Of a stretch of DNA of 64,000 nt, positions 37,154-46,451 are shown in pieces. Below the pieces are notes generated by a model. It was not told the origin of the DNA. It made no database searches and worked only from the letters and a program-made list of their open reading frames with translations. Both the position numbers and the translations under genes were made by a program. The first letter of the stretch is position 1. Every line of letters begins with the position of its first letter. The stretch covers positions 96,074 through 160,073 of the forward strand of contig JAQUWU010000006.1 of the NCBI GenBank assembly GCA_028692715.1. The letters are read 5' to 3'. This DNA is from Paludibacter sp. GTDB lineage: Bacteria; Bacteroidota; Bacteroidia; Bacteroidales; Paludibacteraceae.

Positions 37154-39703
37154 GTGGAAAAACAAACATTTACTCCTGAAGAAATTCGTCTTGCATCAAT
37201 AGAGTATTTCAAAGGCGACGATTTGGCAACCAAAGTATGGGCTACCAAATATGCACTAAAAGACTCATTTGGAAACACCTATGAATTGACACCGGACGAC
37301 ATGCACCGTCGTTTAGCAAAAGAAATTGCCAGAATTGAAAGAACCTATCCAAATCCTTTGACCGAAGATGAACTTTTCGGGTTATTTCAGAACTTTAAAT
37401 ACATTGTTCCACAGGGCAGTCCTATGACTGGCGTTGGAAATGAATTTCAGATTGCTTCACTTTCAAACTGTTTTGTCATTGGCTTTGATGGCGATTCGGA
37501 TTCTTATGGTGCCATTATTAAAATTGATGAAGAACAGGTGCAATTAATGAAACGCCGTGGTGGCGTTGGGCACGACTTATCTCATATCCGTCCGAAAGGC
37601 TCGCCTGTAAAGAACTCTGCATTGACCTCGACTGGGATTGTACCATTCATGGAAAGATACTCGAATTCCACTCGCGAAGTTGCTCAGGATGGTCGTCGGG
37701 GAGCGTTAATGTTGAGTGTTTCGGTAAAACATCCCGACTCCGAATCATTTATCGATGCTAAAATGGAATCGGGGAAAGTTACCGGTGCTAATATTTCTGT
37801 AAAAATCACTGATGATTTTATGGAAGCAGCCATAAATAACAAAGAATTTACACAACAATATCCTGTTCTTTCAAAAGAACCATGGTATACAAAGCAAGTT
37901 GAAGCAAATTCTATCTGGAAAAAAATAGTACACAATGCATGGCAATCGGCAGAGCCGGGAATTCTTTTCTGGGACACCATCATAAGAGAATCAGTACCTG
38001 ATTGTTATGCTGACTTAGGTTACAGAACCGTTTCAACAAATCCTTGCGGCGAAATTCCATTATGTCCTTATGATAGCTGTAGATTATTAGCTATAAATTT
38101 ATATTCGTACGTAAAAAATCCTTTTACGCCTGAAGCATCTTTCGATTTCGAATTATTCAACAAACACGTTAGACTTGCTCAACGTATTATGGATGATATT
38201 ATCGATCTGGAAATGGAAAAGATTGAAATGATTATTCATAAAATACAAACTGATCCCGAAGACGATGTGATCAAAAGCACAGAATTCCAACTGTGGGAAA
38301 AAATAAAAACTAAAACTTCTCAGGGACGTAGAACAGGTGTTGGCACCACTGCAGAAGGTGATATGTTAGCTGGCATGGGATTCCGTTACGGCACTGATGA
38401 AGCAACTGATTTTTCAGAAAAAGTTCACAAAGCAATTGCATTGGCTGCATATCGCTCATCGGTAGATATGGCTAAAGAACGTGGATCATTTACAGCTTAC
38501 GATCCAAAACGCGAAGAAAACAATCCATATATCCAACGATTACGTGAAGCTGATGCTGATTTGTACAAAGACATGGTAAAATATGGTAGACGAAATATCG
38601 CCTGTTTGACTATAGCTCCTACCGGAACAACAAGTATCATGACTCAAACCACATCAGGAATTGAGCCTGTATTTATGCCGGTTTATACCCGTCGGAGAAA
38701 AGTGAACCCCAACGATAAAAATGTTCGGATTGATTTTGTAGATGATAATGGTGATTCGTGGGAAGAATACATTATTTTCCACCATAAATTTGTAACTTGG
38801 ATGGAGGCACATAATTATCCGACCACAAAAAAATACACAAAAGAGGAAGTAGACGAGATGGTCTCTAAATCGCCCTATTATAAAGCTACTGCCAACGATG
38901 TGGATTGGTTGAAAAAAGTACAAATGCAGGGAAGAATTCAGAAATGGGTTGATCACTCAATAAGCGTAACTATCAATTTACCCGCTGATGCCACAGAAGA
39001 ATTGGTTGGAAAATTATATGAAGAAGCGTGGCGTTGTGGCTGTAAAGGTGTAACTGTATATCGCGATGGTTCTCGTGCCGGAGTAATGATTGCTGTTGAA
39101 GAGAAAAAAGATGAAAACAGTGATGAAAAGAAAATATGTTTTCCCTACGATGAAAATCAATCAGTTCGTCCAAAAGAACTCGACTGCGAAATTGTTCGGT
39201 TCCAAAATGCTAAAGACAAATGGATTGCATTTGTTGGTTTAAAAAATGGGAAACCATACGAAATCTTTACCGGATTGGCAGACGACGAAGAAGGGATTTT
39301 ACTACCGAAAACAATCAATGAAGGAAAAATCATCAAAACAGTTGACGATAAGGGAAACAAACGCTATGACTTCCAATTCGTAAACAAGCGCGGTTATAAA
39401 ACAACTGTTGAAGGCTTATCACACAAATTTGATAAAGAGTTTTGGAACTATGCGAAATTAATATCCGGAGTATTGCGCTATGGAATGCCTATCGATCAGG
39501 TAATTAAACTTGTAGCAGGGCTTCAACTCGACAATGAATCTATTAATACATGGAAAGTTGGTGTTGAACGAGCTCTAAAAAAATACATACCCGATGGAAC
39601 GAGCCTAAGCGAAAAACCTTGTCCGGAATGTGGACAACTAACCCTTGTTTATCAGGAAGGTTGCTTAACTTGCAAAAACTGTGGATATTCAAGATGTGGA
39701 TAA
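37154..39703 (+). CDS. nrdJ: Adenosylcobalamin-dependent (class II) ribonucleotide reductase
   Basis: Protein of 849 residues that makes deoxyribonucleotides with adenosylcobalamin as radical source. The GTG start gives the usual family N-terminus. Motifs are PQGSPMTGVGNEFQIASLSNCF, STNPCGEIPLCPYDSCRL with the active-site region, and IAPTGTTSIMTQTTSGIEPVF. A TSCPD-like C-terminal domain and a terminal zinc ribbon (CPECG...CLTCKNCG) follow, giving the last residues their redox Cys pair. It is transcribed alone and needs B12 supply. No nrdAB or nrdDG is in view. Confidence 0.95.
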   Translation: MEKQTFTPEEIRLASIEYFKGDDLATKVWATKYALKDSFGNTYELTPDDMHRRLAKEIARIERTYPNPLTEDELFGLFQNFKYIVPQGSPMTGVGNEFQIASLSNCFVIGFDGDSDSYGAIIKIDEEQVQLMKRRGGVGHDLSHIRPKGSPVKNSALTSTGIVPFMERYSNSTREVAQDGRRGALMLSVSVKHPDSESFIDAKMESGKVTGANISVKITDDFMEAAINNKEFTQQYPVLSKEPWYTKQVEANSIWKKIVHNAWQSAEPGILFWDTIIRESVPDCYADLGYRTVSTNPCGEIPLCPYDSCRLLAINLYSYVKNPFTPEASFDFELFNKHVRLAQRIMDDIIDLEMEKIEMIIHKIQTDPEDDVIKSTEFQLWEKIKTKTSQGRRTGVGTTAEGDMLAGMGFRYGTDEATDFSEKVHKAIALAAYRSSVDMAKERGSFTAYDPKREENNPYIQRLREADADLYKDMVKYGRRNIACLTIAPTGTTSIMTQTTSGIEPVFMPVYTRRRKVNPNDKNVRIDFVDDNGDSWEEYIIFHHKFVTWMEAHNYPTTKKYTKEEVDEMVSKSPYYKATANDVDWLKKVQMQGRIQKWVDHSISVTINLPADATEELVGKLYEEAWRCGCKGVTVYRDGSRAGVMIAVEEKKDENSDEKKICFPYDENQSVRPKELDCEIVRFQNAKDKWIAFVGLKNGKPYEIFTGLADDEEGILLPKTINEGKIIKTVDDKGNKRYDFQFVNKRGYKTTVEGLSHKFDKEFWNYAKLISGVLRYGMPIDQVIKLVAGLQLDNESINTWKVGVERALKKYIPDGTSLSEKPCPECGQLTLVYQEGCLTCKNCGYSRCG

Positions 39704-39730
39704 CTATTGAAATGAATAAAAACAAAAAAA

Positions 39731-39757
39731 AACGAGTCATACGACTCGTTTTTTTTT
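39731..39757. terminator. Bidirectional intrinsic terminator
   Basis: The ACGAGTC stem (39732-39738) pairs with GACTCGT (39743-39749) around the loop ATAC, flanked by A-run and T-run. It sits between the convergent nrdJ and rfbD genes and overlaps the last bases of rfbD. Confidence 0.9.
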
Positions 39758-40610
39758 ATTTCAATAATTCTATACATTTTGTCAAACTCTCTTCCCAGTG
39801 GGGAATTGAAATGTCGAATGTCGTTTTAATTTTTGCTTTGTTTAATACACTGTAATGTGGACGAGGCGCACGTGTTGGATAATCTTTTGTTTCGATTGGT
39901 CTTACATCACAGCTTATTTCGGCAAGACGATGAATTGCTTTGGTGAAATCGTACCAACTGCAAACACCTTCGTTAGAAAAGTGATATATTCCGGGGATAA
40001 ATTTCTCAGAGCTTAAAATTTTCAAAATAGAATCAGCTAAATCTGCTGCATTGGTAGGTGTACCCACCTGATCGAAAATAACATTCAACGCATCTCTTTC
40101 TTTCCCAAGCTTCATCATCGTTTTTACAAAATTATTTCCGTAAAAAGAATAAAGCCACGATGTACGAATAATGATAGCATTATCACACACTTCTTTCAAA
40201 GCAATTTCTCCATCCAGTTTTGACTTTCCATAAACTGAAGCAGGACAAACAGGCATATCTTCAGTATAGGGTATATAATTTGTGCCATCGAACACATAAT
40301 CGGTTGAAATTTGTACGACTTTAAGATGATTTTTGGCTGCAACTTCACCAATATTTCTCACGGCATCACGATTGATTTTGTAACACAGCTTCTGATCGTC
40401 TTCTGCTTTGTCAACGGCAGTATAAGCTGCACAATTGACAATAATATCAACTTTATTTTTGTTTACAAATGCTTCTAATGCGGCTTTATCGCAAATATCC
40501 AACTCTGCAACATCGGTAAAAATGTATTGAAATGATGGGTAGCGTTTAGACGCTTTTTGCATCTCGCTTCCCAATTGACCGTTACTTCCGCTAACTAAAA
40601 TTGTTTTCAT
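39756..40610 (-). CDS. rfbD: dTDP-4-dehydrorhamnose reductase
   Basis: Extended SDR of 284 residues that makes the final reduction to dTDP-L-rhamnose. The nucleotide site is SGSNGQLGSEM, NCAAYTAVDKAE is the family motif, and STDYVFDG plus YGKSKLDGE supply the Tyr/Lys pair. rfbA, rfbB and rfbC are not adjacent. It lies 10 bases after thrA in the same direction, so the two are probably cotranscribed, an association without an obvious functional reason. Confidence 0.93.
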   Translation of the reverse strand: MKTILVSGSNGQLGSEMQKASKRYPSFQYIFTDVAELDICDKAALEAFVNKNKVDIIVNCAAYTAVDKAEDDQKLCYKINRDAVRNIGEVAAKNHLKVVQISTDYVFDGTNYIPYTEDMPVCPASVYGKSKLDGEIALKEVCDNAIIIRTSWLYSFYGNNFVKTMMKLGKERDALNVIFDQVGTPTNAADLADSILKILSSEKFIPGIYHFSNEGVCSWYDFTKAIHRLAEISCDVRPIETKDYPTRAPRPHYSVLNKAKIKTTFDISIPHWEESLTKCIELLK

Positions 40611-40620
40611 TATACTTCGT

Positions 40621-43056
40621 TTATCTTATATTGGCAATACTCATAATATCCGAAAAAACACCGGCAGCAGTAACCCCTGCTCCTGCTCCATACCCCTTAA
40701 TCATCATTGGATATTCGTTATATCGTTCGGTGGTGATAAGAATTATATTATTACTTCCTTGTAGTTCGTAAAAAGGATGTGTGCTATCCACTTCCTGTAG
40801 CCCTACATTACAATTTCCATTTTCCATAGTGGCAACAAATTTAAGTCGTTTACCTTCCGCTTCAAGATTTTGACGTTTTGTTTCAAATTCGGCATCTAAC
40901 TCCGATATTGTTTTCCAAAAATCTTCCAGACTTCCAGCAAAATATTTTTCCGGAATAAAAAGATTTTTTACAACATCGGCTTGCTCTACTTTATAACCCG
41001 CTTCACGTGCTAAAATAACTAATTTACGAATCACATCTTTCCCGCTTAAGTCAATACGGGGATCGGGTTCGGAGAATCCAGCCTCTTTTGCCAGCAAAAT
41101 GGCTTTGCTTAATGGAGTTTCACTACTTATTGTATTGAATATAAAGTTTAACGTTCCTGATAAAACAGCTTCCATTTTTTGAATGTGATCTCCACTGTTG
41201 ATCAGATTATTCATTGTGTTAATAATAGGAAGACCGGCACCCACATTGGTTTCAAAAAGAAATTTCACACCACGGCGACGAGCTGTTTCTTTCAAATTTG
41301 AATAATTCTCGTAAGCAGATGAGGCAGCTAATTTATTGGCAGTTACAACTGATATATTATTTTCCAACAATTGCTGGTATAAATCGGAAATAGAAGCATT
41401 CGCAGTACAGTCAACAAAAACGGAATTAAAAATATTTAAATTTATAATTTCATTTTTAATCAATTCCGGTGAAGCATCAACGCCATTGTTTTTAATATCC
41501 TCAGCATACGAATCCAGATTAATTCCATCGCGATTAAACAGCATTTTTTTACTGGAAGCTATACCTACAACATTTAATTTCAGGCCATTGAGAGCCATTA
41601 ATTTCTGTTGTTGTTTTTTTATCTGATTGATTAAACTTCCACCCACTAATCCGATTCCGGCAATATAGATATTCAATACCTGATATTCTGACAGGAAAAA
41701 CGAATCGTGAATAACGTTCAATGCTTTTCGTAAGGATTTACGATCAGTCACAAAGGAGATATTTGTTTCTGAAGCTCCCTGAGCACAAGCAACAACATTG
41801 ATACCATTTCGACCCAACGTCCCAAACAACTTTCCAGCAATACCGGGAGTTCGTTTCATATTATCACCCACGATAGCCACGGTTGCTAAATCGTCTTCGG
41901 AAAATATCTCATTTATTTCGCCCTGAGAAATTTCATAAGCAAATTCTTTACGCAATGCTTCAACAGCTAATGCACTATCGGCATTACGAACACCTATAGA
42001 AGTCGTGTTTTCAGAAGAAGCCTGAGAAACCAAAAATACTGAAATTCCATTTTTAGCCAGCACACGGAATATGCGGTAATTCACTCCAATCACACCTACC
42101 ATACCAAGACCCTGCACGGTAATTAACGAAGTATCGTTAATTGAGGAAATTCCTTTAATTGCTTTTGCAACTTCACCTGATTTCTCACGCGAAATATAAG
42201 TTCCTTCAGCTTCAGGATTAAAAGTATTCTTAATTATTACAGGGATATTCTTATGAAAAACCGGGAAAATTGTCGGTGGATAAATCACTTTAGCACCGAA
42301 ATTACAAAGCTCCATTGCTTCGATAAAACTCAGTTTTTCAATAACATAAGCATTATTGATAATTCGTGGATCGGCAGTCATAAATCCATCCACATCAGTC
42401 CATATTTCAAGTAGGGATGCATGAAGAGCTGCAGCAATGATAGCAGCGGTATAATCCGAGCCACCACGGCCTAAATTGGTAATAAAATTGGTATTGCAAT
42501 CGGTAGAAATAAAACCACCACAAACCGAAATTGGTGGTAAACTCGTGAATGTCTCTTTAATTAGCTGATTTGATTTTTCAAAATCAACTATGTGTTTATC
42601 AAACTGATTTTCTGTTTTAATAAACTTTCGTGCATCAAAATGAACGGCATTATTGATTGCATTGCAAACAATAACAGACGATAAAGATTCACCGTAACTT
42701 ACAATGGTATCGGTGATTTTAATTGAAATATCTTTGATTAAATAAATTCCGCGAAAAATATTTGACAAGTCGGCAAATTGAGTATTTACTCGCTCTATCA
42801 CATCCAGTTTTTTGGATTCAGCTATCACAGCATCAATCACTTCGAGATGGCGCGTTACCATAAGTTCATATTCACTCAGGTAAGCAGCATCCCCTTCGGA
42901 AGCCATTTTAGCCACTTTATAAAGTTGATCCGTTATACCTGAAAGAGCTGACACAACAACAATTACAGGCTCGTCTTCAGCCTCTACAATTTTTTTTACA
43001 CTCAAAATCCCATTGACAGAACCTACGGATGTTCCGCCGAATTTCAATACTTTCAT
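40621..43056 (-). CDS. thrA: Bifunctional aspartokinase / homoserine dehydrogenase
   Basis: Fused enzyme of 811 residues catalysing the first and third steps from aspartate to homoserine. The kinase half begins KFGGTSVGS (5-13) and includes LGRGGSDYTAAIIAA. Two ACT-type regulatory stretches (ITVQGLGMVGVIGV, VAIVGDNMKRTPGIAGKLF) lie at about 315-460. The dehydrogenase half starts at IAGIGLVGGSLI and includes FETNVGAGLPIINTMNNL and KDVIRKLVILAREAG. thrB and thrC do not follow; rfbD does. Confidence 0.95.
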   Translation of the reverse strand: MKVLKFGGTSVGSVNGILSVKKIVEAEDEPVIVVVSALSGITDQLYKVAKMASEGDAAYLSEYELMVTRHLEVIDAVIAESKKLDVIERVNTQFADLSNIFRGIYLIKDISIKITDTIVSYGESLSSVIVCNAINNAVHFDARKFIKTENQFDKHIVDFEKSNQLIKETFTSLPPISVCGGFISTDCNTNFITNLGRGGSDYTAAIIAAALHASLLEIWTDVDGFMTADPRIINNAYVIEKLSFIEAMELCNFGAKVIYPPTIFPVFHKNIPVIIKNTFNPEAEGTYISREKSGEVAKAIKGISSINDTSLITVQGLGMVGVIGVNYRIFRVLAKNGISVFLVSQASSENTTSIGVRNADSALAVEALRKEFAYEISQGEINEIFSEDDLATVAIVGDNMKRTPGIAGKLFGTLGRNGINVVACAQGASETNISFVTDRKSLRKALNVIHDSFFLSEYQVLNIYIAGIGLVGGSLINQIKKQQQKLMALNGLKLNVVGIASSKKMLFNRDGINLDSYAEDIKNNGVDASPELIKNEIINLNIFNSVFVDCTANASISDLYQQLLENNISVVTANKLAASSAYENYSNLKETARRRGVKFLFETNVGAGLPIINTMNNLINSGDHIQKMEAVLSGTLNFIFNTISSETPLSKAILLAKEAGFSEPDPRIDLSGKDVIRKLVILAREAGYKVEQADVVKNLFIPEKYFAGSLEDFWKTISELDAEFETKRQNLEAEGKRLKFVATMENGNCNVGLQEVDSTHPFYELQGSNNIILITTERYNEYPMMIKGYGAGAGVTAAGVFSDIMSIANIR

Positions 43057-43100
43057 CGTTTTGGAATACTTTTAAATTAAACTAACTTTGATTTAGATTG

Positions 43101-43108
43101 CAAAATTA
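43101..43108 (-). promoter_or_regulatory. Bacteroidota -7 element for thrA
   Basis: Minus-strand TAATTTTG followed by CA matches TANNTTTG and gives a leader of about 40 bases. I saw no Thr-rich leader peptide or attenuator in the short space. Confidence 0.6.
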
Positions 43109-43192
43109 GCGATTTTAAAGCGAATAATAAGTGGGTTTGTCCATTTTCTGCTAAAAGTGTTGCAACATTCCGAAATTTGAACTACTTTTGCA

Positions 43193-43200
43193 GCGCTTTA
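43193..43200 (+). promoter_or_regulatory. -7 element for tRNA-Arg
   Basis: TACTTTTG matches TANNTTTG and lies about 20 bases before the mature tRNA end. Confidence 0.6.
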
Positions 43201-43219
43201 AAAATTCTGAAAGTTGATT

Positions 43220-43293
<74 letters not shown>

Positions 43294-43308
43294 CTTTTAA
43301 AATAATTA

Positions 43309-43343
43309 ATCCGCTATAAATTAGGTTTATAGCGGATTTTTTT
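43309..43343 (+). terminator. Intrinsic terminator of tRNA-Arg
   Basis: A 12-bp perfect stem (43309-43320 with 43326-43337) and a TTAGG loop are followed by a T-run. It lies 15 bases after the tRNA. Confidence 0.9.
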
Positions 43344-43381
43344 ATTTCTATATCCGGCTCACAAACTATTCGGTACAGATG

Positions 43382-43416
43382 TAAAAAAACTTCTGCTATC
43401 TTTCGATAACAGAAGT
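43382..43416 (-). terminator. Intrinsic terminator of the RRM gene
   Basis: Arms 43389-43400 and 43405-43416 form a 12-position stem with one mismatch and a 4-base loop. On the minus strand it is followed by seven T. It ends transcription of the RNA-binding protein gene just downstream of its stop. Confidence 0.85.
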
Positions 43417-43444
43417 CCTTATAGTGTTTTCAAAAAAACTGAAA

Positions 43445-43690
43445 TTAATTTTTTGGAAGTGCTTCTTTAACAACCATTGGACGGCCATCAAATTCAGCTC
43501 CGTTTAATTCAGAAATTACTTTCTTAGCAGCTTCATCATCTGACATTTCAACAAATGCAAAACCTTTTGATCTGCGTGTTTCGCGATCGATGATTAGTTT
43601 GCATGAATCAACTTGACCATATTCTGCGATTGCTTCTTTAAGGTCGTTTTCTCTAACATTGTAACTTAAGTTACCTACGTAAATGTTCAT
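43445..43690 (-). CDS. RRM-type RNA-binding protein
   Basis: Single-domain RNA-recognition-motif protein of 81 residues. RNP2 is NIYVGNLSY (2-10) and RNP1 is SKGFAFVEM (41-49), both with the aromatic residues that stack on RNA. Such proteins are common in Bacteroidota and cyanobacteria, where several respond to cold and bind RNA broadly. A predicted leader of about 115 bases, with a -7 element near 43813, and a strong terminator make it a single-gene unit. Confidence 0.92.
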   Translation of the reverse strand: MNIYVGNLSYNVRENDLKEAIAEYGQVDSCKLIIDRETRRSKGFAFVEMSDDEAAKKVISELNGAEFDGRPMVVKEALPKN

Positions 43691-43812
43691 ATTATATAAA
43701 ATTATTAATTGTGATAAAAAGAAGCAGAATTACGAAGGTATAACAAATACTAATTTAAAAAAAATAGGTAATAAAATTAAACAAACGAAGTATACATTTT
43801 TCTTTTCAGGGA

Positions 43813-43820
43813 CAAAGGTA
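43813..43820 (-). promoter_or_regulatory. Bacteroidota -7 element for the RRM gene
   Basis: Minus-strand TACCTTTG matches TANNTTTG exactly. With transcription starting near 43808, the RRM mRNA would have a leader of about 115 bases, long for this phylum. Confidence 0.5.
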
Positions 43821-44195
43821 CTCTTTTTATCTCAATCTGACAATTTATCTTGTTTATATTGGATTATTTAAGTTAAACATGATTAGGTATTGGGAAATTA
43901 AAGCTGTATAAAGAGAGGATTATAACTGGTAAAGCTACTATTTACGCTAAAAAGTTTCATATTCAGTTGTCCCAATTCATAATATTTCAAATAGTGTTCC
44001 GGTTTTTAAACTTTACAAAATTGCTATTACACAACAAGTTAATAATATTTAAATTTATTCAGTTGAATATAAACTATTTATCTACAAAAATAGCGAACTT
44101 TAACTGCTGAAATTTGTTATAAAGAAAAGGAATAATTAAAGATGTAAATTAAAACATTTTAAAAGATAAAATAGAAAAATATTCTTTCAAGAGAA

Positions 44196-44226
44196 ACAAA
44201 TGTATTTACAAAAAATATTCATTTGT
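44196..44226. promoter_or_regulatory. Inverted repeat upstream of the YtxH trio
   Basis: ACAAATG (44196-44202) and CATTTGT (44220-44226) are exact inverted arms with 17 bases between, and further partial pairing of TATTT with AAATA inside. It lies 40 bases before the YtxH start and could be an operator or an mRNA hairpin. It is modest and may be chance in AT-rich DNA. Confidence 0.35.
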
Positions 44227-44265
44227 AAAACAACATAGTATAAACCCTTAAAATAATTCAAGATT

Positions 44266-44517
44266 ATGAGTACAACTAAAGTATTGTTAGGAGTAGTTGC
44301 CGGAGCTGCAGCCGGTGCTATATTGGGAGTGTTATTCGCCCCCGCAAAAGGGGCAGCAACCCGTAGACTTATTGCACAAAAAACTGAAAAGCAAGCTGAA
44401 GACCTGAAAGAGAAATTTAATGATTTCATTGACCATGTTACCGAAAAATACAGTCAAGCCAAAGAAGATATTGATGAAACTTTAGACGCTGAAGCTACAG
44501 AAGCGAAAGTTTCTTAA
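44266..44517 (+). CDS. YtxH-domain protein
   Basis: Small membrane protein of 83 residues. A Gly/Ala-rich transmembrane helix (about 6-27, LLGVVAGAAAGAILGVLFAP) is followed by AKGAATRR and a charged amphipathic helix. This is the YtxH family pattern, often linked to general stress response. It opens a three-gene group with the holin-like and the 132-residue proteins. Confidence 0.9.
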   Translation: MSTTKVLLGVVAGAAAGAILGVLFAPAKGAATRRLIAQKTEKQAEDLKEKFNDFIDHVTEKYSQAKEDIDETLDAEATEAKVS

Positions 44518-44658
44518 AACTAAACCTTTTCAAGTTTAATTTATTTTAAAAGTTTGTTCCGGATTAAAATTTATTTCACTAAATTGTTCTGCCTTAGAAT
44601 TTCCGGAGCAAGCTTAATTACAATCACATTCCCCCAAGAACAGATAATATATATCATT

Positions 44659-45000
44659 ATGAAAGACAACTCGGAATTAATAGATTCGCTATTGGAAAAA
44701 GCAACCAATTACGGAAAAACAAATCTCGAATTATTAAAATTACAAGCAATTGATAGAACTTCTGATAAAGTTTCATCAATTACCCCTATTGCTATTGTAA
44801 TAACCATTCTGAGTTTTTTTCTATTATTTGCTAATTTAGGAATTGCCTTTTGGTTGGGCGATTTATTTGGGAAAATCTACCTTGGATTTTTGGTGGTAAG
44901 TGCATTATATGTGTTAATTAGTCTTATTATATACTTTTTCATGCGGAAAATCATTAAGCAAACAGTATATGATTTTGTAATAAGACATCTTTTAAAATAA
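44659..45000 (+). CDS. Holin-superfamily-III-like (phage_holin_3_6-type) membrane protein
   Basis: Protein of 113 residues with two transmembrane helices (about 38-60 and 70-93) after a helical N-terminal segment, ELIDSLLEKATNYGKTNLELLKL. ATG 44659 is chosen because 35 extra codons upstream look noncoding. The pattern resembles the Holin-X/YqjE-like family, typically found with YtxH genes in Bacteroidota rather than in phage. It probably has an envelope-stress role (inference). Confidence 0.8.
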   Translation: MKDNSELIDSLLEKATNYGKTNLELLKLQAIDRTSDKVSSITPIAIVITILSFFLLFANLGIAFWLGDLFGKIYLGFLVVSALYVLISLIIYFFMRKIIKQTVYDFVIRHLLK

Positions 45001-45005
45001 ATAAA

Positions 45006-45404
45006 ATGAAAAAAATAACCAACTCTGCCGAACTAAAGTCTGCAATCGCAGAAAAGAAGATCCTTCTTAAAACTCAATGGAAAGATCTAAAAGAACAGTC
45101 ACTGATTACTTATGAAGGTCACAAACCGATGAATCTGATTTTGAATTCATTGCAAAACATGAACTCCGGTTCGTTTCATGCTAATAAAATATTTGGAGCA
45201 ATTTCAGGTTTATTAAGCGGATTCATTACTAAAAAGTTTGCTATTGGTAAATCCAATAATATATTACGAAAGATTTTAGGTACTGTTTTGCAATTTGGAG
45301 TTAGTAGTTTTGTAGCTCAGCATGCTGATGAAATGAAAACCTATGGAAAAATATTTATTGATGTGATTTTGGGGAAGAAAGTAAAAAAGACAGGAATAAG
45401 ATAA
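45006..45404 (+). CDS. Conserved small membrane-associated protein of the YtxH group
   Basis: Protein of 132 residues with no family I can name. The N-terminus is charged and helical (SAELKSAIAEKKILLKTQWKDLKEQ). Two moderately hydrophobic stretches follow (ANKIFGAISGLLSGFITKK and LRKILGTVLQFGVSSFVAQ). It starts 5 bases after the holin-like gene, so it belongs to the same unit, and similar trios recur in Bacteroidota. Confidence 0.75.
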   Translation: MKKITNSAELKSAIAEKKILLKTQWKDLKEQSLITYEGHKPMNLILNSLQNMNSGSFHANKIFGAISGLLSGFITKKFAIGKSNNILRKILGTVLQFGVSSFVAQHADEMKTYGKIFIDVILGKKVKKTGIR

Positions 45405-45456
45405 ATCCAATTACTTGACAAAAATTTATTTACAAAAGATAAACAGTAAAATAAAA

Positions 45457-45515
45457 CCTGCCTGCAACAGGCAGACGCTATTTATACTGATAAGACGAAC
45501 TTGCCTACGGCAGAC
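45457..45515. repeat. GCAGGCAG-type palindromic repeat
   Basis: CTGCCTG-CAA-CAGGCAG (45458-45474) is a perfect hairpin, and a related TGCC-TAC-GGCA hairpin lies about 40 bases on. Such paired hairpins are typical interspersed elements of Bacteroidota. They lie between convergent genes and may aid termination. Confidence 0.55.
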
Positions 45516-45672
45516 TGATTTAAGACGGAATAAATATCTGTAAACCGATATGATTTTTAGGGTTGCGAATAAATCTTATCTTGCTTGCAAGATTAAATCT
45601 GAAACAAATCCGCATTTTAAAGTCAAATTATCAGCTTCAATAAAGCTTATTTTTTTTGTATCTACTGTGTTA

Positions 45673-46374
45673 TTATTTGTAAATGAGAAAGATACACGGA
45701 CGTTTATTTAAATCGGGAAGATTATTTTTCCACTCTTTAATGGTTTTTGTTTTTATAAATTCCGTTTCGAGCGTGATATCGACTGCAATACAAAGTTTTG
45801 TGTTGGGTTGTAAGGATTGGAGAATTTCCTCTAACATTTTCATATTCCGATAGGGCGTTTCGATAAAAATCTGCGATTGACTTTCGGAATAAACCCTTGA
45901 TTCCAACCTTTTTAAAGCTTTCGAACGCTCTCCAGGCTGAATGGGCAAATAACCCACAAATGCAAAACTCTGTCCGTTAAATCCCGAAGCCATAAGAGAA
46001 AGAAGAATAGAGGATGGTCCAACTAAAGGAACAACCGTAAAATCATTTCGTTGGGCAATAGCCACTACATCTGCTCCAGGATCGGCAATGGCAGGACAGC
46101 CGGCTTCCGATAAAACTCCCATATCATTTCCATCAAACATGGGTTTTAAAAAATCACTTAATTCTTCAGGTGAAGTATGCTGATTCAATACAAAGAAGGT
46201 CAGCTCATCGATATTTATTGCCTGATTTACTTTCTTCAAAAAGCGACGGGCTGTACGAATATCTTCCACAATAAAATAGCGTAATGCAGTTACTATTTCG
46301 GTGTTCAACGAAGGTAAAATACGATTAAAATCAGTTTCACCTAGAGAAGTTGGTATTAAATATAAGGTGGACAT
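45673..46374 (-). CDS. RsmI-like SAM-dependent methyltransferase
   Basis: Tetrapyrrole-methylase-fold protein of 233 residues. Motifs are LYLIPTSLGETD at the start, MGVLSEAGCPAIADPGADVVAIAQ and VPLVGPSSILLSLMASGFNGQSFAFVGYLP. These are the RsmI/YraL layout (16S rRNA 2'-O-methylation at C1402), but this short Bacteroidota form differs from canonical RsmI and its target is not certain. Confidence 0.85.
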   Translation of the reverse strand: MSTLYLIPTSLGETDFNRILPSLNTEIVTALRYFIVEDIRTARRFLKKVNQAINIDELTFFVLNQHTSPEELSDFLKPMFDGNDMGVLSEAGCPAIADPGADVVAIAQRNDFTVVPLVGPSSILLSLMASGFNGQSFAFVGYLPIQPGERSKALKRLESRVYSESQSQIFIETPYRNMKMLEEILQSLQPNTKLCIAVDITLETEFIKTKTIKEWKNNLPDLNKRPCIFLIYK

Positions 46375-46375
46375 A

Positions 46376-46451
46376 TAAACCAGTTGATAATTGATAGTTG
46401 ATAATTAATAGAAAGAAAAACTGATAATTGTCAACTGTCAACTGTCAACTG
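46376..46451. repeat. Heptamer and AT-rich interspersed repeat over the ABC-F stop
   Basis: On the plus strand the unit TCAACTG recurs three times in a row near 46434-46454, after the related GATAATTGATAGTTGATAAT at 46385-46404. In the reverse direction the heptamer supplies the last codons and TGA stop of the ABC-F gene. The pattern is a known kind of spreading intergenic repeat in this phylum. Confidence 0.6.

Larger units (their letters stand above)
43691..44265. other. Long intergenic region between divergent RRM and YtxH genes
   Basis: Of these 575 bases the left 130 hold the promoter and leader of the RRM gene. The right end has an inverted repeat (44196-44226). The middle is AT-rich with no convincing reading frame or RNA structure. 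Confidence 0.6.

Noticed and set aside
44187-44429. Minus-strand frame opposite the YtxH gene
   Set aside because: The plus-strand YtxH protein is clearly the real gene; the antisense frame is a shadow.
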